A DNA stretch of 64,000 nucleotides from Tetracentron sinense. Taxonomy: Eukaryota; Streptophyta; Magnoliopsida; Trochodendrales; Trochodendraceae. Positions 22,101-34,079 of this stretch are shown here, in pieces. Made by a program: the position numbers and the translations under genes. The notes beneath the pieces are model-generated. The model worked only from the letters and a program-made list of their open reading frames with translations. It ran no database searches and was not told the DNA's origin. The stretch covers positions 26,129 through 90,128 of the forward strand of contig JABCRI010001355.1 in assembly GCA_015143295.1 (NCBI GenBank), given 5' to 3'. Numbering within the stretch: position 1 is the stretch's first letter; the number at the start of each line of letters is the position of its first letter.

Positions 22101-22495
22101 TATCTCCTAGCAAAGGGATTATGAGATTCGGCAAAAGAGGCAAGCTTAGTCCTCGCTATGTTGGACCGTTTGAGATTATCACGCGGGTTAGTGAAGTTGC
22201 TTATCGAGTAGCTCTCCCACCTCACATGGCCGCGGTTCACAACGTTTTCCACGTGTCTATGCTTCGGAAGTACATTGCGGACCCTTCGCATGTACTAGAA
22301 TTGGAACAGTTGGAAATTCGAGAGGACCTCACCTTGATTGAAAAGCCGGTTCAGATTTTGGATCGAAGAGATCAAGTGCTTCGCAACAAGACTATCCCTT
22401 TGGTTCTAGTGCAATGGCAACACCATGCTCGGGAAGAAGCTACATGGGAGCGTGAAGCCGAAGTCAAAGTGAAGTACCCGGAATTGTTTGAATGA
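19170..22495 (+). CDS. pol: Pol of the Tekay element: protease, RT, RNase H, integrase, chromodomain
   Basis: The frame is open from the putative acceptor at 19170 to the stop at 22495; there is no ATG before the protease, so expression needs fusion to Gag. Numbering from 19193: protease LIDTGS with Asp7; reverse transcriptase with [15 protein letters not shown] and catalytic FVDD at 323-326; RNase H beginning at YSDAS with Asp472; integrase HHCC zinc domain from His686 and catalytic Asp756, Asp817 and Glu853 (35-residue spacing between the last two); GPF/Y-type segment near 987; C-terminal chromodomain about 1052-1100 ([21 protein letters not shown], ending YPELFE). This domain order and chromodomain place it in the Tekay/Del chromovirus clade. 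Everything looks intact. Confidence 0.95.
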
Positions 22496-22585
22496 ATTTT
22501 GTATAGGTTTTGTATATGTAGCTTGTAATATTGTTTGATTCTGTAATGCATGTCTCGTCCAAATTTCGAGGAAGAAATTTTTTGT

Positions 22586-22598
22586 AAGGGGGGGAGGA
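22586..22598 (+). other. Polypurine tract
   Basis: AAGGGGGGGAGGA lies directly before the 3' LTR; it is the primer for plus-strand DNA synthesis. Confidence 0.9.
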
Positions 22599-24940
22599 TG
22601 TAGAGCCCCGAACTTTTGACATTTATGCATGACACTTTCGTTTCCATTTTACCTTTAAAGAGAAATAATTAATAAATAAGGAAGAAATTGGAAATTCCGA
22701 AACGCCAGAAATGTTCATTTTTGAAGTACGAACCCAACGCAAGTTGAATCGTCAAAATCGGACGAACGAGTCAAAAGATATGGCCAAAACAGTCTGGACC
22801 TGCAGGCAACCGATCGCTCGGTCCATGGAGCGATCGATCGGTCCAAAACCGATCGCTCGGAGGCTATCGACTGGTCAAGATTTTTGTATGGGGAAATTTT
22901 CCAGAGAGTGAAACTTTAACCGATCGCTCGGTTATGAAACCGATCGATCGGTAGGCAACCGATCGATCGGTCATTAACACCGATCGCTCGGTACTCGCGT
23001 TTTTGCAGAAAATTTAGTAAGGGTGTTTTAGTCTTTTGGGCAGTTTACTCTTACCTTAAGAGTCTTGCCCGAGCCTTTAGGGCTTATTTACAATACTTAG
23101 AAGATTGAGAGCTAAGGAGAGGAGAAGAAGGCGATCCCTAACCTAGGGTTTGATTTTTGGAGGAGAAATCAAAGGGTTGTGAACCCACAATCATCCTCAA
23201 GCTCATTTTCTTCAAGATCAAGGTTCAAACTCGTGAGGAGCATTTTTCCCAAGCTAGGGCAGCATCTACACGCACGTTTTTGGAGGAGTTTTCTTCCTCA
23301 TTGATCAAGGTCGGTACTTCTTACTACCCTCCTAGTTATAGCTTCCTTTTTCCTTTGTTTCTTTTTGTTTTCCTTCATTTATATATTTTATGTGATTGGT
23401 GGTATGAATGGTGAATGGAGATGGATGTTGGCGAATGGATGCCGTGTGGATGATGTGATGAACGAATGGGAAAGGGCATTGTACCAATAATGAACATACA
23501 AGTGTGATGTGAGCATAACCCACCTAGAAAAGCATGATCTAGGTTTAAGTGAATAATGAACATACCCCATGTTTGATGAAATGCCAAGGTGAACAAAATA
23601 AATGATAAATTAAGGGAACCCATGCTTAATTGCTCTTGAAATTGTTAGGGTTCATGATAGTGTGTTTCTTACATTTCTTAAAATGCGTAGATTATTACTC
23701 GCTTAAATTGTTATATGATATGCTTTGTGAATTACCCCAAATTGCTATATTTAATTCCAAATGCAAGTATGCACACGATCTCACGAGCACGCATGAAATG
23801 ACGTGATTTACCGATGTTTTAAGTATGGGGCGTAGAGGTGGGGCATATCCTAAGATATGTTTCACTTCGCTTTTGACAAGGGCAAGACAATCATGCATTT
23901 CATAGGGAAAGGTCTCCCATCCCCTCGCATGACATGCATAGCATCGCATGACACGCATAGCATAGCATGGCATGACACGCATAGCATAGCATGGCATGAC
24001 ACGCATAACTCTGCATGGCATCACATTCCGCATGGATGCTAGTTACGACGGGCTATGAACGGTAACTAGGCATTCACATTCCGCATGGATGCTAGTTGCG
24101 ACGGGCTATGAACGGCAACTAGGCATTCACATTCCGCATGGATGCTAGTTGCGACGGGCTATGAACGGCAACTAGGCATACCCATCTGCATATAGGGTAC
24201 TAGTTGTGACGGACTATGAACGGCAACTAGGCATGTGAACATGTTTAAATTATGAAAAATGCAAGCATGACAAGCATGACACGGTTAACAAGTTCCTAAT
24301 CACGAAAAAGGGTATTTCAAGTCAAGTTAAGTGCACGATGTTTTCAAGGGTTTTATCAGTCTTTCTGAATGCAAGCATGAATATAAATTGCTTCACTTCC
24401 TTGTATGATATAAATTGTTCCTGTTCTATATATGCAACTTGCTTCCTACTATCTGTATGCTATCTGTATGCTATGACTGTTGGTTAGTGCTTAGTACCCG
24501 CTGAGTATTCCATGCTCAGCCGTACTTCTTATGTCGGCAGGTGATGGCGGAGCAGCTGCTCCATTTGATATCTGTGCTCCGAGCCCTTGGGTGGAGGAGG
24601 AGTACGTCGAGGAGCCTTTGGAGGAACCTCCCGTAGAGGGTTACCATTAGGTGGTTGTAGATTCTGAGTGAATAGCTGTGGGTGAGATGAGAGATATACA
24701 TTCATGTATTTTGGCAGGTCTGTCCGCACCTTCTTTTGGTTACTTTTTGTATAAACTTGGATTTGCTTATGTATATTCATAGAGGTTTGGTTAGACTTTC
24801 GCTGTGTTTTATAGTTATGTTCCGCTATATTGTCCTCTATGGTATATGCTCTGTGGGTTTTGCAGGTTAGTTGTCAAGTAAGTCATGATTAGTCGTCCAA
24901 AGTTCGCTCTAACTACTAGGGTGGGTTTTGGGTCGCGACA
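22599..24940 (+). mobile_element. 3' LTR of the Tekay element at 15081
   Basis: 2342 bp, nearly identical to the 5' LTR. It carries the palindrome cluster at 22809-22993 and the minisatellite at 24022-24233. The TSD CATAA follows at 24941-24945. Confidence 0.95.
24531..24650 (+). CDS. Conserved LTR small ORF, 3' LTR copy of the 15081 element
   Basis: Identical in length and sequence to the copy at 17012. It would not be in the leader of the element's own RNA but could be transcribed from the 3' LTR promoter. Confidence 0.5.
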   Translation: MSAGDGGAAAPFDICAPSPWVEEEYVEEPLEEPPVEGYH

Positions 24941-25109
24941 CATAACTATAAGACACAGCGGAAGTCTAACAAACCTCTAAGTATATACCCATGGTCCAAG
25001 TTTTAATACAAAGAAATCAAAACAAAGAAAGTGCGGACATGCCCGCCAAAATACATGGATATAATCACTCATGCTCACCCACAGCTATTCACTCAGAATC
25101 TATCACCAC

Positions 25110-25229
25110 CTAATAGTAACCCTCTACCGGAGGTTCCTCCATAGGTTTCACAACGCATTCCTCTTCTACCCAATGGCTCGGAGTACAGATACCATAAGGA
25201 GCAGCCGCTCCACTATCACCTGCCGACAT
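25110..25229 (-). CDS. Conserved LTR small ORF, LTR1 copy
   Basis: 39 codons, ATG at 25229-25227. The peptide starts MSAGDSGAAAPYGIC, has HWVEEECV and ends EEPPVEGYY. The length matches the autonomous copy exactly, although the LTRs differ elsewhere by many indels. Confidence 0.5.
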   Translation of the reverse strand: MSAGDSGAAAPYGICTPSHWVEEECVVKPMEEPPVEGYY

Positions 25230-25535
25230 AAGAAGTACGGCTGAGCATGGAATACTCAGCGGGTACCGAATACTAACCAACAGTCATAGCAACATAGCAA
25301 TATAGAATTAGAATAAAGCAGGAAACAGTTCATACAATTAACAGGGAAAAACAATCAGTTTATAGTTCATGCTGTAATCATATCTAAGTCGGAAAAACTC
25401 TTGAAATCATCTCGCTTGACCTTGTCGAGTGTGTCTAATCATGCGTGCTTTCTTGGAAATTGAACATGCTCGTGTACTTGTGATGTCGGAGCAAAACATA
25501 TCTTAGGATATGCTCTACCCCTACGCTGAAATGGG

Positions 25536-25760
25536 ATGCCTAGATGCCGTTCATAGACCGTCGCAACTAGCATACCTATGCATGAACCGTGTATGCCTAG
25601 CTGTCGTTCATAGACCGTCGCAACTAGCATCTCTATGCATGAACCATGTATGCCTAGCTGTCGTTCATAGACCGTCGCAACTAGCATCTCTATGCATGAA
25701 CCATGTATGCCTAGCTGCCGTTCATAGACCGTCGCAACTAGCATCTCTATGCATGACATG
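25536..25760. repeat. 57-bp minisatellite, LTR1
   Basis: Four units start at 25536, 25593, 25650 and 25707. Each holds GTTCATAGACCGTCGCAACTA, which corresponds on the minus strand to the hairpin part of the 53-bp unit at 16504. Chance ORFs run through it because the period is a multiple of three. Confidence 0.85.
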
Positions 25761-26752
25761 CCATACCATGCTATGCGTATCATGCAATGCTATGCTATGC
25801 GTGTAATGCGAGGGGATGGGAGACCCTTCCCTATGCAATGCATGCATGTCTCGTCCTTGCTAAAAGCGAAGGGCAACATATCATAGGATATGCCCCACCT
25901 CTACATCCCGTCCTTAAAACATCGGTAAGTCATGTCATTTCATGTCGTGCTCGTGGGATCGTGTACATACTTGCATTTGAAATTAAATATGACAAATTGG
26001 GGTGATTCACAAAGCATAGCATATCACAATTGAAGCAAGTAATAATTTTCACATTTTAAAAAACGCAAGAAACACACTAACATAAGCCCTAACAATTTCA
26101 TGGGTAATTAGGCGTGCACTCCCTTAATTTATCATTCATTTTATTCACCTTGGCATTTCATCAAACATAGGGTGTGTTCATTAATTACTTAAACCTAAAT
26201 CATGCTTTTCTAGGTGGGTTATACTCACATCACACTTGTATGTTTATTATTAGTACAATGCCCTTCCCCATTCATTCATTACATCATCCACACGGCATCC
26301 ATTCGCCAACATCCATCTCCATTTACCATACATACCATCCATCTCATAACATACATATATATATATATGAAGGAAAACAAGAAGAAATAAAGGAAAAGAG
26401 AAGATATAACTAGGAGGGTAGTAAGGAGTGCCGACCTTGAAGAGATGAGGAAGAAATCCCTCTTCCAAACGACCGTGAGTTGCTGCCCTAGCTTGGAACA
26501 CGAGCTCCGCACGAGCTTGAGCCGAGATCTTGAAGGAAAACGTGCTTGAGGATCATCTAGGGTCTCAAACCCCTTTGATTTCTCTTCAAAATGGAAACCT
26601 AGGTTTTGGAAAACCCCTTTCCTCTTCTCTCCCTCTCAAAATATGGCTAAGGGTGTTTATGAACACCCTTGGCTCGAGCCAACCCTTAAAAATAAGGGTG
26701 GAGTGGCCAAAAGGCCAAACAACCCCTAAACATTTTCTGAAAATCGCGTAGG

Positions 26753-26838
26753 ACCGATAGATGACCGATCTACCGGTAGTGGGCCGATCGATCGGTGCTT
26801 ATGACCGATCTCTCGGTAGTGGACCGAGCTCTCGGTAT
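26753..26838. repeat. ACCGATC/GATCGGT palindrome cluster, LTR1
   Basis: ACCGATCTACCGGT, GCCGATCGATCGGT, ACCGATCTCTCGGT and ACCGAGCTCTCGGT follow one another. Homologous clusters are at 32240-32338 (with an added GACCGATAGAC unit) and 37745-37832. Confidence 0.8.
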
Positions 26839-27858
26839 TGACTGGTGCTGCAAAACACACTTCAGTATTTTGGCTATAACTTTTGACTCGGAATTCCGAT
26901 TTTGACGATTCAACTTGTGTTGGATTCTTCTTTCGAAGAGTAACAACTTTCATGTTTTGAAGAAATTATAATTCTTCTTTATTCATAGACCAAAATGCCC
27001 CTAAAGTTGTCTGGTCTGTAATGGGTTGCGACAGCCCAGATTTGCAGCTGACCCGATTTTGGAAATCCCACTTTTGACTCAACCCCGACTCAAAATCAGG
27101 GAAAGTGATCAACATGAACCTTGAAGAGGGTTCTAATACCTTTCCAAAAATTCAGTTATCACTCGATTCTGACTAACGAAGACTAAAGTAGAGCCCTTTA
27201 AAGTTGGGGAAATTGCCGAAACATACCTTTTAGACACCTAGAATACCTCGAGGGTTTTCACACTCTTTTCCTTTGTGTCCAACACCCTAATCACACCTCA
27301 AAAATCATTCTCCATAGGTTTTCATCCCACCTAGGTGATCATTGAATTCACACCGATAAGCATGAGAGGCCCTAGCCTCTTTATGCCTCGTGCACTAGCA
27401 CTATTCACCTCACTTTCCAATTACAACCTAACTTATGATAATGGCCTTTGGCCCTTCCAATACTAGTGCCCTCGGCATTATTCACTCACATGAACAGTGC
27501 TTGCATATGGATAGGGCTTGTAGAAAATCCGGGGCGCTACATCCTCCCCCCCTTATAGGAATTTCGTCCTCGAAATTAGGACGTAGGATGTTACTAAATC
27601 AAACGAGGACAGTTGCCCATGCTTAACCTTTCCCCCTGAACGACATGATAATCCTCTATTAATCGCTAGAAGGCTAGGTAATCACTTGTTGGCGAGGCAC
27701 CTAGTTTTCTTATAGAACGCAACATCATTCTAAATAGATGGGAACTTTCATAACATATGGTAGCATAATCACATACAAGCGGCAACTGACTGCCCACGAC
27801 AAAACACAAAATACATTCCCTTCTACAAAAAAATAATTTTGTCTCTTCTCTCATATCC

Positions 27859-28581
27859 TCATGCCATATCATCTGATGTCTGAGCATTCTGTTCTGGCAT
27901 GGCAAGGGCTTGACCCTGGTTAGCCTGGTAAGGTGGCTGGGTGAACTGCTGGGGGCTTGATGCCTGTGTAGAGTCCTGTAGAGGTGACCGCTTAACCGTG
28001 GGCCAATTTCCCTGAGAATACGGTGGCATCTGACGGCGTGGACAATCCTTGATCACGTGGCCCCGGCGACCATAGTGGAAACATCCACCGGAGAACCTCC
28101 TACACTCTCTGGCCGCATGCCTCCTCCCACAAAGGTTACAGATCTTATAAGAGTAGGCGGAGGGCGCATATCCCACGGCCTGAGATAGTGCGAGGCAGGG
28201 TGCCTGCACGGTAGCCGTGTGCGATGCCGGTGGAGCAACCGAAAGAGAAGTCTGTGGTGCAGTCGGAGGACTCTGTACCTGCATATGTCCAGAGGACTGG
28301 TAACTAACCCATGCTTCAGCAACCAATGGGTCCATGTCACCATCAAACACCGGGGGCCTCATCCTCCAAGGTGCCTCACTTCCTGTGGTATGATGCGTAG
28401 GGATGGGTACAAGTACAGCCGCAGGAGTGGGGGTAGTGGGTTGCCTAGCGACAAGTATTGCTAGTGACTATGCTATGGACCCCAAGACCTGGGTGAGGTC
28501 AGGCTGCTCATTCCCTAATGGAGGAGGAGGTACTCCACCTCTCCTGGTGTGGTATCCATGATCCTGATCGCCACGTCTCAT
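27859..28581 (-). pseudogene. Defective gag of INT1
   Basis: The frame starts with ATG at 28581 (MRRGDQDHGYHTRR, then EQPDLTQVLGSIA) like the autonomous Gag. It is stopped by TAG directly after, where the autonomous protein has Glu. After a restart the part around RPPVFDGDMDPLVAEAW jumps straight to the linker before the Cys/His motifs, so the whole retrotransposon-gag core is deleted. The first Cys/His motif CNLCGRRHAAREC is kept. The zinc knuckle reads CFHYGRRGHVIKDC, with the second Cys changed to Tyr. The frame ends QTSDDMA followed by TGA, where the autonomous element has its splice donor. Confidence 0.85.
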
Positions 28582-30300
28582 GGTTTACTCCTGAAGACAG
28601 TAGCGAAGCATGAGTCTAATTCGAATCCCTTCAAAATCCGACGTTGCATTTCATAATAGTAGGTATTTATTAAAGTCGAGCACATACATCAAGATACACA
28701 CATCAAGATACACATACCATAGCATAATAATATACTCTAAGGTTCCTAGTGAAGCCAAGATACAAGGTTGGTTGAGTTGCAACCGGTTATGGTCTAAGGC
28801 TAACTCGTTAGTTGCTACTTAAGGGCAACAAATTCTCCTAAGCAGAGGTTGGACTCAAGCCCCTAACCTATGCGAGCACATCGTACATATCTAAGTACAA
28901 TTAGAATAGTATAATTGTACAAGTAGTTTCCCTAGTGACGCTAAGCTTCACACTCGATTATGGTATTAACCGGCCACACACTTAAGACCTTAGCCAGTTT
29001 GAACTAATACTAATGACTAATTCATCTAATCGACTTGTTTAGGTGATGTCCTCTAAATCTAGTGACATGTATGATGCTTCTAAGATCTACATGATGCATG
29101 CGGAATATGTATGTGATGTTTTATGATATCCGTGTGATGTTCATGCCATGTATGAAATGTATGATGCTTATGTGATGCATGATGCCTATGCTATATATGA
29201 TGCTCAAGATATGTATGAATGTGCATGCTACCCTTTGGAGTTAGAAATTCTTTATTATTTTTGGACTGGCATCATGTCTAGAACGTGCTGCAGAATGAAC
29301 GCGCATCTGTATCTAGACTAGGACCGAGCACTGAGTCTAGGGCGTGCTGCAGGCACGCATCTAGAAACGTGCATCAGACATCCGTGAGCTCATCCAAAAA
29401 TTATGTTTAATTGGGACTGAGCACTGGGTCTAAGACGTGCTGCAGAAAATGCGCAACTGTACTTAGAAGCGTGCATCGAGCATCCCTGGGTTTTAAAAAT
29501 TATATTTGTTTCTTGAGTTAAAACGTATTACTATCTATACCTGTTTCTACTAGTCATGGGGTTTCATGGAATTATCGTCATACCATGATGTGTGACTTAT
29601 ATTTCTTTGTGATGTAAGACGCATCTAGTATAGTTTAACAAGTTTAAAATTACACCAAATGCTCATAATATTACTTATCAACCCAATGTCCCTATTTTCG
29701 TAAACTCTAAATTTTTTATTTTTTAATTTTTTTTTTACTAATCTTGTAAGACGAAGGAGAATTCTACTGTCTCACTCGGAAGGCTATTATTTACGAAGAC
29801 CCCATAGTACAGGGTATGGCAAGGACCTACCACCATTTACCAACTCACACATATTCTGAACTCCAGCCGGAGTATTACTCAACTCATAAGTCTAGCTGGG
29901 AATTAATTCCTAACACATTGGTTGACACTTAGTACGTGACATATAGTATGCACACCACATTTAATGCCCCCTAACAATACCACACATAATAGTATAAGTA
30001 CATTGTACGCACACCATATAGCATATAACACCATATAACAATACTACATACAAAGTATAGTACCATCATAATCATCTCGTCAAGTCATTAGAGTAAATGT
30101 AATATTATACCTTGGTGTTCTAGCGTTTCTAAGACCTGTGCTTGGTTGGAGCAACCCTTTTAGATTAAGACTAACGTTTAGTCTCACACTTAGAACAAGA
30201 CTCACTTCCGACTTACTTCCATCCTAACTTGTTTCCCAACATATGCTCTTGTCAAGCCGTGGTATAAGATTCTAAGTGACCCTAGAGACCTAAAGCCTAA
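28582..30300 (-). other. Expanded leader of INT1
   Basis: About 1.7 kb separate the primer site from gag, compared with about 350 bp in the element at 15081. It includes a stretch rich in ATGATGC words (29050-29230) and a tandem pair of blocks with GCACTGAGTCTAGGGCGTGCTGCAG-type sequence (29270-29500). No coding sequence was recognised. Confidence 0.6.
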
Positions 30301-30312
30301 GCTTTGATACCA
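30301..30312 (-). other. Primer binding site of INT1 (tRNA-iMet)
   Basis: The minus strand reads TGGTATCAAAGC, a one-base variant of the canonical TGGTATCAGAGC, four bases from LTR2. Confidence 0.9.
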
Positions 30313-30599
30313 CTTCTGTAACGCCCCAAAATACCCCCTAGGAGTTAGGATACTTTGGCGACGAGACCTAACCTTAAATCAACCTGCAAAACACCCACAG
30401 ATCATATACAATAGAGGATAACAGCGGAAGCATAACTATAAGACACAGCGGAAGTCTAACAAACCTCTAAGTATATACACATGGTCCAAGTTTTAATACA
30501 AAGAAATCAAAACAAAGAAAGTGCGGACATGCCCGCCAAAATACATGGATATAATCGCTCATGCTCACCCACAGCTATTCACTCAGAATCTATCACCAC

Positions 30600-30719
30600 C
30601 TAATAGTAACCCTCTACCGGAGGTTCCTCCATAGGTTTCACAACGCATTCCTCTTCTACCCAATGGCTCGGAGTACAGATACCATAAGGAGCAGCCGCTC
30701 CACTATCACCTGCCGACAT
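30600..30719 (-). CDS. Conserved LTR small ORF, LTR2 copy
   Basis: Same 39-codon frame as LTR1, ATG at 30719-30717. No difference from the LTR1 copy was seen, although the LTRs differ at scattered sites. Confidence 0.5.
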   Translation of the reverse strand: MSAGDSGAAAPYGICTPSHWVEEECVVKPMEEPPVEGYY

Positions 30720-31024
30720 AAGAAGTACGGCTGAGCATGGAATACTCAGCGGGTACCGAATACTAACCAACAGTCATAGCAACATAGCAATATAGAATTA
30801 GAATAAAGCAGGAAACAGTTCATACAATTAACAGGGAAAAAAATCAGTTTATAGTTCATGCTGTAATCATATCTAAGTCGGAAAAACTCTTGAAATCATC
30901 TCGCTTGACCTTGTCGAGTGTGTCTAATCATGCGTGCTTTCTTGGAAATTGAACATGCTCGTGTACTTGTGATGTCGGAGCAAAACATATCTTAGGATAT
31001 GCTCTACCCCTACGCTGAAATGGG

Positions 31025-31248
31025 ATGCCTAGATGCCGTTCATAGACCGTCGCAACTAGCATCCCTATGCATGAACCGTGTATGCCTAGCTGCCGTTCAT
31101 AGACCGTCGCAACTAGCATCTCTATGCATGAACCATGTATGCCTAGCTACCGTTCATAGACCGTCGCAACTAGCATCTCTATGCATGAACCATGTATGCC
31201 TAGCTGCCGTTCATAGACCGTCGCAACTAGCATCTCTATGCATGACAT
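31025..31248. repeat. 57-bp minisatellite, LTR2
   Basis: Four units, as in LTR1, with small differences (GCTGCC/GCTACC) between units. Confidence 0.85.
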
Positions 31249-32239
31249 GCCATACCATGCTATGCGTATCATGCAATGCTATGCTATGCGTGTAATGCGA
31301 GGGGATGGGAGACCCTTCCCTATGCAATGCAAGCATGTCTCGTCCTTGCTAAAAGCGAAAGGCAACATATCGTAGGATATGCCCCACCTCTACATCCCGT
31401 CTTTAAAACATCGGTAAGTCATGTCATTTCATGTCGTGCTCATGGGATCGTGTACATACTTGCATTTGAAATTAAATATGACAAATTGGGGTGATTCACA
31501 GAGCATAGCATATCACAATTGAAGCAAGTAATAATTTTCACATTTTAAAAAAGGCAAGAAACACACTAACATAAGCCCAAACAATTTCATGGGTAATTAG
31601 GCGTGCACTCCCTTAATTTATCATTCATTTTATTCACCTTGGCATTTCATCAAACATAGGGTATGTTCATTAATTAGTTAAACCTAAATCATGCTTTTCT
31701 AGGTGGGTTATACTCACATCACACTTGTATGTCTATTATTAGTACAATGCCCTTCCCCATTCATTCATTACATCATCCACACGGCATCCATTCGCCAACA
31801 TCCATCTCCATTTACCATACATACCATCCATCTCATAACATACATATATATATATATGAAGGAAAACAAGAAGAAATAAAGGAAAAGAGAAGATATAACT
31901 AGGAGGGTAGTAAGGAGTACCGACCTTGAAGAGATGAGGAAGAAATCCCTCTTCCAAACGACCGTGAGTTGCTGCCCTAGCTTGGAACACGAGCTCCGCA
32001 CGAGCTTGAGCCGAGATCTTGAAGGAAAACGTGCTTGAGGATCATCTAGGGTCTCAAACCCCTTTGATTTCTCTTCAAAATGGAAACCTAGGTTTTGGAA
32101 AACCCCTTTCCTCTTCTCTCCCTCTCAAAATATGGCTAAGGGTGTTTATGAACACCCTTGGCTCGAGCCAACCCTTAAAAATAAGGGTGGAGTGGCCAAA
32201 AGACCAAAAAACCCCTAAAAATTTTCTGAAAATCGCGTA

Positions 32240-32338
32240 GGACCGATAGACGACCGATAGATGACCGATCTACCGGTAGTGGGCCGATCGATCGGTGCTT
32301 ATGACCGATCTCTTGGTAGTGGACCGAGCTCTCGGTAT
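32240..32338. repeat. CGATCG-type palindrome cluster, LTR2
   Basis: As in LTR1 but with an additional GACCGATAGAC copy at the left end, which accounts for most of the 10-bp longer LTR. Confidence 0.8.
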
Positions 32339-33356
32339 TGACTGGTGCTGCAAAACACACTTCAGTATTGTGGCTATAACTTTTGACTCGGAGTTCCAAT
32401 TTTGACGATTCAACTTGTGTTGGATTCTTCCTTCGAAGAGTAACAACTTTCATGTTTTGAAGAAATTCTAATTCTTCTTTATTCATAGACCAAAATGCCC
32501 CTAAAGTTGTCTGGTCTGTAATGGGTTGCGACAGCCCAGATTTGCAGCTGACCCGATTTTGGAAATCCCACTTTTGACTCGACCCCGACTCAAAATCAGG
32601 GAAAGTGATCAACATGAACCTTGAAGAGGGTTCTAATACCTTTCCAAAAATTCAGTTATCACTCGATTCTAAATAACGACGACTAAAGTAGAGCCCTTTA
32701 AATTTGGGAAAATTGCCGAAACATACCTTTTCGACACCTAGAATACCTCGAGGGTTTTCACACTCTTTTCCTTTGTGTCCAACACCCTAATCACACCTCA
32801 TAAATCATTCTCCATAGGTTTTCATCCCACCTAGGTGATCATTGAATTCACACCGATAAGCATGAGAGGCCCCAGCCTCTTTATGCCTCGTGCACTAGCA
32901 CTATTCACCTCACTTTCCAATTACAACCTAACTTATAATAATGGCCTTTGGCCCTTCCAAACTAGTGCCCTCGGCATTATTCACTCACATGAACAGTGCT
33001 TGCACATGGACAGGGCTTGTAGAAAATCCGAGGCGCTACATCCTCCCCCCTTATAGGAATTTCGTCCTCGAAATTAGGACGTAGGATGTTACTAAATCAA
33101 ACGAGGACAATTGTCCATGCTTAACCTTTCCTACTGAACGACATGATAATCCTCTATTAATCGCTAGAAGGCTAGGTAATCACTTGTTGGTGAGGCACCT
33201 AGTATTCTTATAGAACGCAACATCATTCTAAATAGATGGGAACTTTTATAACATATGGTAGCATAATCACATACAAGCGGCAACTGACTGCCCACGACAA
33301 AACACAAAATACATTCCCTTCTACAAAAAAATAATTTTGTCTCTTCTCTCATATCC

Positions 33357-34079
33357 TCATGCCATATCATCTGATGTCTGAGCATTCTGTTCTGGCATGG
33401 CAAGGGCTTGACCCTGGTTAGCCTGGTAAGGTGGCTGGGTGAACTGCTGGGGGCTTGATGCCTGTGTAGAGTCCTGCAAAGGTGACCGCTTAACCGTGGG
33501 CCTATTTCCCTGAGAATACGGTGGCATCTGACGGCATGGACAATCCTTAATCACGTGGCCCCGGCGACCACAGTGGAAACATCCACCGGAGAACCTCCTA
33601 CACTCTCTGGCCGCATGCCTCCTCCCACAAAGGTTACAGATCTTATAAGAGTAGGCGGAGGGCGCATATCCCACGGCCTGAGATAGTGCGAGGCGGGGTG
33701 CCTGCACGGTAGCCGTGTGCGATGCCGGTGGAGCAACCTAAAGAGAAGTCTGTGGTGCAGTCGGAGGACTCTGTACCTGCATATGTCCAGAGGACTGGTA
33801 CCTAACCCATGCTTCTGCAACCAATGGGTCCATGTCACCATCAAACACCGGGGGCCTCATCCTCCAAGGTGCCTCACTTCCTGTGGTATGATGCGTAGGG
33901 ATGGGTACAAGTACCGCCGCAGGAGTGGGGGTAGTGGGTTGCCTAGCGACAAGTATTGCTAGTGACTATGCTATGGACCCCAAGACCTGGGTGAGGTCAG
34001 GCTGCTCATTCCCTAATGGAGGAGGAGGTACTCCACCTCTCCTGGTGTGGTATCCATGATCCTGATCGCCACGTCTCAT
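33357..34079 (-). pseudogene. Defective gag of INT2
   Basis: It shares with INT1 the early TAG, the deletion of the gag core and the C-terminal stop. It differs in keeping all four zinc ligands (CFHCGRRGHVIKDC). A further stop interrupts the linker (the CCTAAAGAG at 33736 reads TAG on the minus strand). The shared lesions show both internal regions descend from one already defective template. Confidence 0.85.

Larger units (their letters stand above)
15081..24940 (+). mobile_element. Near-intact Tekay-type chromovirus (Ty3/gypsy), TSD CATAA
   Basis: Complete structure: 5' LTR, iMet primer site, gag, putative intron, pol (protease, reverse transcriptase, RNase H, integrase, chromodomain), polypurine tract and 3' LTR, 9860 bp in total. 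The two LTRs differ by about seven substitutions and one single-base indel by eye, so the insertion is recent. No stop or frameshift is seen in either large frame apart from the gag/pol junction. It could be autonomous. Confidence 0.95.
24946..27541 (-). mobile_element. LTR1 of the non-autonomous array, main part
   Basis: Continuation of the LTR begun at 14963. The right end reads GGGGCGCTACA at 27541. It carries the small ORF, a 57-bp minisatellite and a CGATCG-type palindrome cluster (26753-26838) in the same order as the autonomous LTRs, read on the minus strand. Confidence 0.9.
27542..30316 (-). mobile_element. INT1: internal region of the non-autonomous element
   Basis: Polypurine tract complement (TCCTCCCCCCCC) at 27542, defective gag at 27859-28581, a long leader (28582-30300) and the iMet primer site at 30301-30312 next to LTR2. 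There is no protease, reverse transcriptase or integrase. The leader next to the primer site (about 30120-30300) closely resembles that of the element at 15081, whereas the rest of the leader is extra sequence absent from it. Confidence 0.9.
30317..33040 (-). mobile_element. LTR2 (middle LTR) of the non-autonomous array
   Basis: Starts TGTAACGCCCC and ends GAGGCGCTACA. It has a primer site on its left and a polypurine tract on its right, so it serves as 5' LTR of INT1 and 3' LTR of INT2. The minisatellite is at 31025-31248. Confidence 0.95.

Noticed and set aside
21662..22291. 209-codon antisense ORF within pol
   Set aside because: A shadow of the conserved integrase/chromodomain coding strand.
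25439..25806. Open frames of 98-114 codons on both strands over the 57-bp repeat, which might be taken for a repeat protein
   Set aside because: The period is a multiple of three, so all frames stay open by repetition; the same frames occur at 30928-31295 and 36432-36799 with the LTR copies.
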